This document shows positions 1-5,169 of a stretch of 5,681 bases of DNA, one piece after another; the stretch's first letter is position 1, and each line of letters begins with the position of its first letter. The notes beneath the pieces are model-generated. The model made no database searches and was not told the DNA's origin. It was given only the letters and a program-made list of their open reading frames with translations. This DNA is from Solobacterium sp. Lineage in GTDB: Bacteria; Bacillota_I; Bacilli_A; Erysipelotrichales; Erysipelotrichaceae. The position numbers and the translations under genes are program-made. The stretch is taken from positions 1-5,681 of the forward strand of contig JAFVFM010000049.1 in the NCBI GenBank assembly GCA_017475415.1, written 5' to 3'.

Positions 1-60
1 AATAGAGCAATTTCACTGTTTTGCCCGACAGTAACGTTGCTCGTGTGTTTCTATTGACAC
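1..60 (-). ncRNA. Unassigned structured RNA or 5' leader, partial at left edge
   Basis: Seen: downstream of the leftward promoter, the minus-strand RNA can form GUGU (60-57) with ACAC (46-43). It can also form a nested hairpin of GAGCAA (42-37) with UUGCUC (10-5), enclosing ACUGU (32-28) with ACAGU (19-15), around a 4x4 internal loop and an 8-base terminal loop. The loop of the first hairpin contains AAUAGA (55-50), complementary to UCUAUU (6-1) just after the second hairpin, so an H-type pseudoknot is possible. I matched it to no riboswitch, T-box or ribosomal-protein leader that I know. It could be a 5' leader of a gene left of the window, a small RNA, or chance pairing. The predicted transcript start is around 58, so the RNA begins almost exactly with the structure. 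Confidence 0.4.
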
Positions 61-64
61 TTAT

Positions 65-93
65 ATAATAATTCTCCCCCTCTTCTTTTGCAA
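65..93 (-). promoter_or_regulatory. Putative sigma-A promoter firing leftward
   Basis: On the minus strand, TTGCAA (93-88; 4 of 6 match to TTGACA) is followed after exactly 17 bases by TATTAT (70-65; 5 of 6 match to TATAAT). It lies about 90 bases beyond the terminator of the preceding gene, where a new transcription unit would be expected. A purine-rich GAGGGGGAG (82-74) lies inside the spacer. It looks like a ribosome binding site but would be upstream of the transcript start. Confidence 0.55.
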
Positions 94-179
94 TACCTTT
101 TCTTAAACTTTTTTCTCAACCTTCTAAAAAGCCTTATTTTTAGCTACTTTTTGATGAAAAATTTTTTTCTTCTCAAAAG

Positions 180-210
180 AAAAAAAGGCCTAATCCATAT
201 GATTAAGCCT
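180..210 (-). terminator. Rho-independent terminator after the VanY-like gene
   Basis: On the minus strand a 10-bp stem (AGGCTTAATC at 210-201 with GATTAGGCCT at 195-186, one G-U wobble) encloses a 5-base loop. It is followed directly by a run of seven T (186-180, the first being the stem's last base). It starts 10 bases past the stop codon of the M15 peptidase gene. The plus strand has no T-run on the other side, so it should work only leftward. The AT-rich stretch at 94-179 beyond it holds no gene that I can support. Confidence 0.9.
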
Positions 211-219
211 ATTTATCAT

Positions 220-1653
220 TTAATAATTTACGCCACCTTCAAAGCCGAAGTATTCTTCCATTGTATACTCTAAGCCACCCTCAGAAACCAAAGCTTTTGC
301 GTAGTCTTCCCCAATATAGCGGAAGTGCCATGATTCAAAAGAATAACCTGTTATATGTTCTTTTCCTTTTGGATAACGAAGTATAAATCCAAAGCGATAA
401 GCATTTTCTTTTAACCACTGTGCTTCTGCTGTATATTCAAATGCTGTATCTAGATAGGCATAGCCATCATCTCTACCGATATCCATAGCTAAGCCTGTTT
501 GATGCTCTGAATAACCAGCTCTAGCACTAACACGATCGGCTCCTGCGTAGCCATATAATGATGCCCAATAATTATATGTACTAACTTGTGTTGCATAAGA
601 GCGATAGCCAGAACCAGCGATAAGATACATGCCGGCTTGCCTTGCAGCTGCAAACATTCTTTCTAATGCTCTAGCCGCTTCAGGTCGCATAAATTGTGTA
701 CCATTACGATGATTCACATTTGGTGCCACCAAACCTGTCGGTTCATAATAATCTGGCAACTTATGCTTTTTATTTGCCACTATCAATATGTCATTCACAT
801 TATTTAAACGTGCAGCGATATAGGCATTTGATCTAGCCTTCCAGCCTGTTTTTTCCATTAATGATTTGAATTCAACAGATGTAGCGAAATCATGAATGAT
901 GGCATCGCGGCTTTCTTTCCGATTTATTCTTGATAACCAATATGCATTCCCTTGTACATCAGGTGTGCGATTCAAAAATGTCGCATAAAGAATATTCACC
1001 AAAGCTTGCGAAGACAAGCTACGCTGATTAAATTCAGCAGAATGGAAGAACGATTCTGTAGCCACTAAATAAGGTGTCGTTCTTTTTTCCATCAAAAGCG
1101 TAAACCAATGCTCTAGGCCAGCACTATCTGCCTCTCTACCTAATACATTACGATATAAGCGCACAACATAGTCTTTTAAAGCATCTCCTGTAGTTGTATT
1201 TTGTGTTTGTGGTTTCGTATTTTGTTCCACCTTTAAACCATAGCTCTCACATAGTTTTTTAAATTCATTTGCCTGCATGAATTGATCTAGCATTTCCCTA
1301 CGGCTCATTTTGTGAATCAAAATATTCACCCAATATTCTTTTCCTTTCGCATCTGCTTTGCGATTAAGTAATGTTTTGTAACAACGATCTGTCCATTGCC
1401 ATACGTTTAAATTCGCTTTATTCATTTCATTAGAAAAGAAGAAACCTTGCACCATTTCATGTACACTAATTTCTTTTTTCTCTATGCGATTTACCCAATA
1501 CTGTAATCCATTTGCGTCCGCATTACGATTTAAACATTCTTTATATAAACGCCTAACAAATTCATTAATGCCATTGTTGGCTTCTATAATTTGTATGTTG
1601 CATAAAGATAGTGCCAAAACAAACGCTAAGCATAGCTTCATTATCTTTTTCAT
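220..1653 (-). CDS. Secreted DUF4214-repeat protein with C-terminal M15 (VanY-like) D,D-carboxypeptidase domain
   Basis: The 477-residue product is predicted to be exported and to trim peptidoglycan stem peptides. A signal peptide (lysines at 2-6, hydrophobic core 7-23) probably ends at Ala25. Four repeats of the DUF4214 type follow, with the core LY..xLNRxAD..G..YW at about 36-54, 91-109, 166-184 and 222-240, arranged as two pairs around a Gln/Thr/Asn-rich linker (143-158). The C-terminal part, from about 275, is a zinc peptidase of family M15B. It has the SGYRSY motif (348-353), the SxHxxGxAxD motif with zinc ligands His384 and Asp391, and ExWH with catalytic Glu440 and zinc ligand His443. 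All catalytic residues are present. The family removes the terminal D-Ala of peptidoglycan precursors; the role of DUF4214 is unknown, and surface binding is a guess. The ATG is preceded directly by an in-frame TAG, which fixes the start. No lipobox is present. The gene follows an insertion sequence and was probably once second in an operon with the phosphohexomutase gene. Confidence 0.93.
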   Translation of the reverse strand: MKKIMKLCLAFVLALSLCNIQIIEANNGINEFVRRLYKECLNRNADANGLQYWVNRIEKKEISVHEMVQGFFFSNEMNKANLNVWQWTDRCYKTLLNRKADAKGKEYWVNILIHKMSRREMLDQFMQANEFKKLCESYGLKVEQNTKPQTQNTTTGDALKDYVVRLYRNVLGREADSAGLEHWFTLLMEKRTTPYLVATESFFHSAEFNQRSLSSQALVNILYATFLNRTPDVQGNAYWLSRINRKESRDAIIHDFATSVEFKSLMEKTGWKARSNAYIAARLNNVNDILIVANKKHKLPDYYEPTGLVAPNVNHRNGTQFMRPEAARALERMFAAARQAGMYLIAGSGYRSYATQVSTYNYWASLYGYAGADRVSARAGYSEHQTGLAMDIGRDDGYAYLDTAFEYTAEAQWLKENAYRFGFILRYPKGKEHITGYSFESWHFRYIGEDYAKALVSEGGLEYTMEEYFGFEGGVNY

Positions 1654-1665
1654 CTAACTTAAATA

Positions 1666-1672
1666 CTCCCTT
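1666..1672 (-). promoter_or_regulatory. Ribosome binding site of the VanY-like gene
   Basis: AAGGGAG on the minus strand lies 12 bases before the ATG at 1653. This spacing is longer than usual, but no other purine-rich site is closer. It lies just outside the deduced right end of the insertion sequence, so the gene has kept its own translation signal. I see no convincing promoter between the element and the gene. Confidence 0.65.
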
Positions 1673-1673
1673 G

Positions 1674-1796
1674 GTGACATACTCCCACCACATACACTAA
1701 CGTTTAGAGGTGGGGGCTTCTCGGTCAAGAACACCATTGTGTTCAGATTACCCGAGCTTATGGGATCCCCTGTGCCCCAGGGTACCTTGTTGGTTT
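1674..1796 (-). ncRNA. Omega RNA (TnpB guide RNA) scaffold, non-coding part
   Basis: The 123 bases between the tnpB stop codon and the right end of the element hold three successive hairpins on the minus strand. They are CCCTG/CAGGG (1782-1778 with 1772-1768); a long one with outer CTCGG/CCGAG (1756-1752 with 1724-1720) and inner GAACAC/GTGTTC (1744-1739 with 1734-1729); and the right-end hairpin (1716-1682). In studied IS605-family elements the RNA covering the tnpB 3' end and the right end is bound by TnpB, and the bases following the right end act as guide. By that rule the mature RNA would begin inside tnpB, and its guide would start at 1673 and read into the leader of the VanY-like gene. 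The 5' end cannot be fixed from sequence. Confidence 0.75.
1682..1716 (-). repeat. Right-end (RE) imperfect hairpin of the insertion sequence
   Basis: On the minus strand CCCCCACC (1716-1709) pairs with GGTGGGAG (1689-1682), including one G-T pair. Inside, TCTAAACGTTAG (1708-1697) allows a further 4-bp CTAA/TTAG stem with a 3-base loop, leaving unpaired bases on one side. An asymmetric hairpin of this kind is what the TnpA dimer recognises in this family. GAAG lies just 5' of the stem, and the candidate cleavage site TCAC lies 4 bases 3' of it (end at 1674). Confidence 0.8.
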
Positions 1797-2915
1797 TTAC
1801 ATAAGCGCTAATCTTTGCGCTTCTTTTTTTAGATTGATTGCTGCGTTATGATCTCTATCATGCTCGTTTCCACATACTGGACATACCCATTTTCTGATGC
1901 TGAGATCTTTTGTCTTTGGATTTAGTGCTCCACACACATGACACTTTTGACTAGATGGGAATAATTTATCTGCTTTAATCACATGCTTTCCACTAATCTC
2001 TGCTTTATACTCAAGCATCCTCACAAACATTCCCCATCCATTATCACTTACACTCTTTCCGAAATGTAATGATTGGCTCATTCCTTTCATATCTAATTCT
2101 TCTATTCCAATATAATCATATTGGTTTACTAGATATCTAGACTTTTTATGTAACCAATCTAATCTCTGCTGTCTTACTTTTTCATGTAGTAATGCTACTC
2201 TTTTCTTCTGTTTGTAATAACGTTTTGATTGTTTCTCTACTCCCATTACATACATGCGTGATAGTTTTCTTCGTGCTTTATTTAGTCGCTTTTCAGCTTT
2301 CCTGAAATAATGTGGCATCTCTGCACTACTTCTTCTATCATCCACGTAAAGTCCATTCATCGCATAGTCAAGACCTATTGTTTTATTTGTATCATTATGT
2401 TCGATTACTTGGCTCTCATATTCGTACAATACTGATACATAATATTTTCCACTAGCCTCTTGTCTAACTGTGACTGACTTTAGTTTCCATTCTTTCGGTG
2501 CTTCTCTATGTCTTTTTATTTTTATACTACCTAGTTTCGGTAAGCGTATTGTATTAGCTGATAATCTGATATTCCCGTTTACCATATTCGTTGTATAACT
2601 CTTCTTACTATGATGTTTAGATTTGAACTTAGGATATCCAATCTTCTCATCTTCAAAGAATCTTTGAAAGGCTTGTTTTACTTGTAGCTGTACATTAGCT
2701 AGTGCTAATGAATCTACTTCTTTTAGCCATTCATATTCTTTCTTATATTTCGCAGGTGTTGGGTATTTTGTCTTGTGTTCTTCTTCATAACTTCTTTGAA
2801 TATCGTCTAACATCTGATTCCATATAAAACGAGCACAGCCAAATGTCTTCTGTAGAAGTATTTCCTGTGCTTCATTAGGATATATTCGATAACGATATGC
2901 GATATTCCTTTTCAT
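1797..2915 (-). CDS. tnpB: TnpB, RNA-guided RuvC endonuclease of the IS200/IS605 family
   Basis: The 372-residue protein looks full length and intact. An N-terminal wedge/recognition region (about 1-175, starting with the typical Y-R-x-Y-P segment near residues 7-13) leads into a split RuvC nuclease. Asp183 sits in GLDYAM (RuvC-I), Glu272 in IGIEEL (RuvC-II) and Asp355 in DRDHNAA (RuvC-III). A four-cysteine zinc ribbon (Cys325, Cys328, Cys345, Cys348) is inserted before the last motif. Proteins of this family are ancestors of Cas12. With an omega RNA they cut DNA next to a short motif equal to the element's target site, re-opening empty donor sites so that the element is kept. The ATG overlaps the tnpA stop as ATGA, and AAGGTG ends 4 bases before it, so the genes are translationally linked. 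Nothing suggests a nuclease-dead TldR derivative. Confidence 0.95.
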   Translation of the reverse strand: MKRNIAYRYRIYPNEAQEILLQKTFGCARFIWNQMLDDIQRSYEEEHKTKYPTPAKYKKEYEWLKEVDSLALANVQLQVKQAFQRFFEDEKIGYPKFKSKHHSKKSYTTNMVNGNIRLSANTIRLPKLGSIKIKRHREAPKEWKLKSVTVRQEASGKYYVSVLYEYESQVIEHNDTNKTIGLDYAMNGLYVDDRRSSAEMPHYFRKAEKRLNKARRKLSRMYVMGVEKQSKRYYKQKKRVALLHEKVRQQRLDWLHKKSRYLVNQYDYIGIEELDMKGMSQSLHFGKSVSDNGWGMFVRMLEYKAEISGKHVIKADKLFPSSQKCHVCGALNPKTKDLSIRKWVCPVCGNEHDRDHNAAINLKKEAQRLALM

Positions 2916-3310
2916 CTCTCACCTTGTGTTTCAATATATTTTTTAATTACTTCTATTGGTGCTCCGCCTGTTGTAAGAAGACAAAAGCTTTGACTCCAAA
3001 AGTATTCTTTCCACAGTTTCTTTCTTACTTCTGGATAGTTCTTCTTAATTAATCTTGAAGAAGCACTCTTATAGGCGTTGATAAACTTAGATATTTCAGT
3101 ATTTGGGTGTGCTTTGAACATGATATGAACATGGTCTACATCATGATTCCATTCTAGTAGAGTCATATTATAAGAAGGGGCTATCTTTTCAAAGATATTT
3201 CTAGCGAATAAAGAGATATCATCATCGAAAACATTCCTTCTATACTTAACTACTAATACAAGGTGGTAATACAAAGCGAATACTGAATGGTTATTATTAT
3301 CTAATTTCAT
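2912..3310 (-). CDS. tnpA: TnpA, Y1 HUH transposase of the IS200/IS605 family
   Basis: The 132-residue protein has the usual length for this small single-domain enzyme. The HUH metal-binding motif is His60-Val61-His62 (within VDHVHIMF), and the catalytic tyrosine is Tyr125 in the C-terminal helix (KKYIETQG). The start (S-V-F-A-L-Y-Y-H-L-V-L-V-V-K-Y-R-R) is typical of the family. TnpA cuts and rejoins single-stranded DNA at both ends of the element, recognising the subterminal hairpins and a short target sequence, often on the lagging strand of replication forks. All key residues are present, so it is probably active. It shares the ATGA overlap with tnpB. No Shine-Dalgarno site precedes the ATG; a hairpin stands there instead, as in translationally silenced IS200 transposases. 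Confidence 0.95.
   Translation of the reverse strand: MKLDNNNHSVFALYYHLVLVVKYRRNVFDDDISLFARNIFEKIAPSYNMTLLEWNHDVDHVHIMFKAHPNTEISKFINAYKSASSRLIKKNYPEVRKKLWKEYFWSQSFCLLTTGGAPIEVIKKYIETQGER
2916..2925 (-). promoter_or_regulatory. Ribosome binding site of tnpB inside tnpA
   Basis: AAGGTGAGAG lies immediately before the tnpB ATG on the minus strand, within the last codons of tnpA. It is a good Shine-Dalgarno match and supports the chosen TnpB start. In contrast to tnpA, tnpB can therefore load ribosomes itself. Confidence 0.7.
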
Positions 3311-3316
3311 AATATT

Positions 3317-3351
3317 ATACGAAGTTGTCGTATTTATTTACTTTTAACGAC
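3317..3351 (-). promoter_or_regulatory. tnpA leader with two mutually exclusive hairpins
   Basis: In the minus-strand RNA, AUACGA (3333-3328) pairs perfectly with UCGUAU (3322-3317) around a 5-base loop, ending 6 bases before the tnpA ATG where a ribosome binding site would be. An alternative stem, GUCGU (3351-3347) with ACGAC (3331-3327), uses part of the same bases, so both cannot form together. IS200 transposase mRNA is known to be held down by leader structure; a similar brake is inferred here. Confidence 0.5.
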
Positions 3352-3358
3352 TGATTAT

Positions 3359-3367
3359 ATTATAGCA
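3359..3367 (-). promoter_or_regulatory. Extended -10 promoter element for tnpA-tnpB
   Basis: TGCTATAAT on the minus strand is a perfect -10 hexamer with an upstream TG, about 50 bases before tnpA. No good -35 box is seen at 16-18 bases, which is tolerated by extended -10 promoters. Transcription would start near 3352, right at the leader hairpins. Confidence 0.6.
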
Positions 3368-3377
3368 CATTTCACAT

Positions 3378-3420
3378 CCCAATTCATCCCCGACTTTTAG
3401 AAAATCGGGGACTTCTTGGG
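3378..3420 (-). repeat. Left-end (LE) imperfect hairpin of the insertion sequence
   Basis: On the minus strand CCCCGA or its mirror forms the core: CCCCGA (3410-3405) pairs with TCGGGG (3393-3388), and TTTT (3404-3401) can pair with AAAA (3398-3395) past a single unpaired base. An outer stem CCCAA (3420-3416) with TTGGG (3382-3378) is separated by a 5x5 internal loop. GAAGT precedes the core stem. No T-run follows, so it is a transposase recognition hairpin rather than a terminator. Confidence 0.8.
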
Positions 3421-3422
3421 AG

Positions 3423-5099
3423 TTACGTTAAACTCTCCATCATTTCTTTTTCAATGAATTCCGCTTCTTCCTTATTTTTCGCCTGTACAGATATATAGAA
3501 TTTTAATTTTGGTTCTGTACCTGAAGGTCTAACGACAAGAGAATGGCCTCCATCCAATAAAAATTTGAGAACATCCGATTTAGGTAAGCCGTCAATTCCT
3601 GTAGAATAATCTAAACATGCTTCTACCTTCTTACCCGCAACCTCACCTACTCCAGCTCTAAATTTAGCCATTAATTCTTGCATTTGGGTAAAGCCTTTAG
3701 ATCCTTCAAATTCAAAAGAATGTAATGTATTTAAACAATAACCATATTTCTCATATAATTCATTTAATTTATCCAATAAAGAAATACCTTTTGTCTTATA
3801 GTAGGCAAACATTTCTGCAATCATTGTTGCAGCATTTACCGCATCTTTATCTCTTACATAAGTACCTGTTAAATAGCCATAGCTTTCTTCAAAGCCACAA
3901 ATATAGCTATCTTCTTTATCTTCTTTTTCTAATAAACCAATTTGTTCACCAATGAATTTGAAACCAGTTAAGACATTGATGGTTCTTACACCATAATTCT
4001 TTGCAATCTTTTCTGCCAAATCCATCGTAACAATCGTTTTTACAAATACAGGATCATTTGGCATATCATTATGACTTGAGCGTCTATCACAAATGTAATC
4101 TAACAATAGTAAACCCGTTTCATTACCGCTTAATAAAACATATTCCCCATTTTGATTACGTACAGCTATACCACAGCGATCACAATCCGGATCAGTAGCC
4201 AATAATAAATCCGCATGACTCTTTTCTGCATATTCCATCCCCAAAGCCATCGCTTCATGAATTTCTGGATTTGGATATGGGCAAGTTGGGAAGTTACCAT
4301 CTGGTTGTTCTTGCTCCTTAACTACAGTGATATTTGTATACCCTTCTTCCTTTAAGGCTCTTAAAATAGGCTTTAAGCCTGTACCATTTAAAGGTGTATA
4401 AACAATCGCTACATCTTTAGAAATTTCTTCTCCATAAAGCATACTTTCTTTTTTCACACATTCTGTAAATGCTGTATAAACTTCATCAGGGATAACATGA
4501 ATCCTTTCTTTATAGGATTCACTTAATGCGTCAACTTTTTCTAATACTTCAAATCCATCTACGGCATCAATTTCTTCTAATATGCTTTTAGCAGCCTCCG
4601 TTGTAATTTGGCAACCATCTGCCCCATATACTTTATAGCCATTATATTTGGATGGATTATGACTAGCCGTAACCATAATTCCGGCAGCACATTTCAATTC
4701 CCTAACCGCAAAGGATAAACATGGTGTCGGCATAAGTTCATCATAGATATGTACTTCAATGCCATTTGCCGCAAATACTTCAGCTGCAGTACGAGCGAAG
4801 ACATCCGACTTAATACGTGAATCATAAGAAATCGCTATACTTCTATCTGCATCATTGAAATTCTTGATTACATAATTCGCTAAGCCTTGAGAGGCCTTTG
4901 CGACAGTATAAATATTCATGCGGTTTGTTCCCGCACCAATTACGCCTCTTAAGCCCCCTGTTCCAAATGCTAAATCACGATAGAAGGCATCTTCAATTCT
5001 TTCTTCATTTCCTTCCATCTCCTTTAATTCCCTTACTACATCCATATCTTTTTGCGCTTTTTCTTTCCAAAGCACATATAATTCTTGTTCTTTTGTCAT
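3423..5099 (-). CDS. pgcA: Alpha-D-phosphohexomutase (phosphoglucomutase/phosphomannomutase, PgcA type)
   Basis: This 558-residue cytoplasmic enzyme interconverts hexose 1- and 6-phosphates, most likely glucose-1-P and glucose-6-P, feeding UDP-glucose for glycolipids, teichoic acids or capsule. All four family signatures are present: the phosphoserine loop TASHNP with Ser146; the magnesium loop DPDCDR (303-308); the sugar-binding loop GFEESYG (402-408); and the phosphate-binding loop RPSGTEPK (524-531). The N-terminal FGTGGLRG segment (45-52) is typical of the longer PgcA/YhxB-type mutases of Bacillota, whose length it matches. Substrate choice between glucose and mannose cannot be settled from motifs. 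The ATG is preceded by a strong ribosome binding site. The stop codon lies only a base or so from the left end of the insertion sequence, so the element landed just after the gene without truncating it, or, at an alternative boundary, supplied the stop itself. Confidence 0.95.
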   Translation of the reverse strand: MTKEQELYVLWKEKAQKDMDVVRELKEMEGNEERIEDAFYRDLAFGTGGLRGVIGAGTNRMNIYTVAKASQGLANYVIKNFNDADRSIAISYDSRIKSDVFARTAAEVFAANGIEVHIYDELMPTPCLSFAVRELKCAAGIMVTASHNPSKYNGYKVYGADGCQITTEAAKSILEEIDAVDGFEVLEKVDALSESYKERIHVIPDEVYTAFTECVKKESMLYGEEISKDVAIVYTPLNGTGLKPILRALKEEGYTNITVVKEQEQPDGNFPTCPYPNPEIHEAMALGMEYAEKSHADLLLATDPDCDRCGIAVRNQNGEYVLLSGNETGLLLLDYICDRRSSHNDMPNDPVFVKTIVTMDLAEKIAKNYGVRTINVLTGFKFIGEQIGLLEKEDKEDSYICGFEESYGYLTGTYVRDKDAVNAATMIAEMFAYYKTKGISLLDKLNELYEKYGYCLNTLHSFEFEGSKGFTQMQELMAKFRAGVGEVAGKKVEACLDYSTGIDGLPKSDVLKFLLDGGHSLVVRPSGTEPKLKFYISVQAKNKEEAEFIEKEMMESLT

Positions 5100-5103
5100 C
5101 TTA

Positions 5104-5111
5104 CTTCCTCC
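5104..5111 (-). promoter_or_regulatory. Strong ribosome binding site of the phosphohexomutase gene
   Basis: GGAGGAAG on the minus strand lies 4 bases before the ATG at 5099 (its GGAGG core 7 bases before). This confirms the start codon. Confidence 0.85.
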
Positions 5112-5126
5112 GCTATTTATTCTAAC

Positions 5127-5132
5127 ATTATA
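5127..5132 (-). promoter_or_regulatory. -10 box of a putative phosphohexomutase promoter
   Basis: A perfect TATAAT on the minus strand lies 27 bases before the ATG, between the upstream terminator and the ribosome binding site. It would give a leader of about 20 bases. No convincing -35 box is found 16-18 bases upstream, where the sequence belongs to the terminator stem. The promoter would overlap the terminator's T-run. Confidence 0.5.
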
Positions 5133-5138
5133 TCGCTT

Positions 5139-5163
5139 AAAAAAAAGGCCACCTCAGTAGCCT
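5139..5163 (-). terminator. Rho-independent terminator after the NlpC/P60 gene
   Basis: On the minus strand AGGCTAC (5163-5157) pairs with GTGGCCT (5152-5146), with one G-U wobble and loop TGAG, followed by eight T (5146-5139). It begins 6 bases after the stop codon of the hydrolase gene and separates it from the phosphohexomutase gene. Confidence 0.9.
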
Positions 5164-5169
5164 CCTATA

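Larger units (their letters stand above)
1674..3421 (-). mobile_element. IS200/IS605-family insertion sequence, apparently complete (tnpA + tnpB)
   Basis: About 1.75 kb with intact Y1 transposase and TnpB genes in the same direction, flanked by subterminal imperfect hairpins rather than terminal inverted repeats, and with no target duplication. This is the architecture of this family, which moves as single-stranded DNA. Ends are inferred. On the minus strand the left boundary is placed after GTAAC (3426-3422) and the right end at GTCAC (1678-1674). The two cleavage-site candidates resemble each other, and each hairpin has GAAG just 5' of its stem, as expected of the guide sequences that pair with cleavage sites in IS608-like elements. 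Removing this interval keeps the phosphohexomutase stop codon intact. An alternative left boundary lies a few bases earlier, after TTTAAC (3432-3427). Confidence 0.85.

Noticed and set aside
13..82. Possible 15-residue leader peptide starting at GTG (60) behind GAGGGGGAG
   Set aside because: The ribosome-binding-like sequence lies within the promoter spacer, so it would not be transcribed from that promoter, and the peptide has no recognisable feature.
88..273. Plus-strand open frame of 61 codons
   Set aside because: It crosses the terminator and the end of the peptidase gene, is dominated by low-complexity Phe/Leu/Lys from the AT-rich tract, and has no ribosome binding site.
1600..1653. Lipoprotein signal in the peptidase (Leu-Ser-Leu-Cys18)
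   Set aside because: The residue before Cys is Leu rather than Gly, Ala or Ser, and a normal signal peptidase I site fits at Ala25.
1762..1769. GGGATCCC palindrome as an operator
   Set aside because: It falls within the omega RNA hairpin region and is better explained as part of that folding.
1797..2915. TnpB as a nuclease-dead TldR-type repressor
   Set aside because: Asp183, Glu272 and Asp355 are all present in well-formed RuvC motifs, and the gene is still next to tnpA.
3378..3420. Left-end hairpin as a terminator for the phosphohexomutase gene
   Set aside because: There is no T-run after the stem; position and shape fit a TnpA recognition hairpin.
3725..5125. Plus-strand open frames at 3725-3955 and 4898-5125
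   Set aside because: They are antisense to the well-supported phosphohexomutase gene, with Leu/His/Tyr-rich composition typical of shadow frames.
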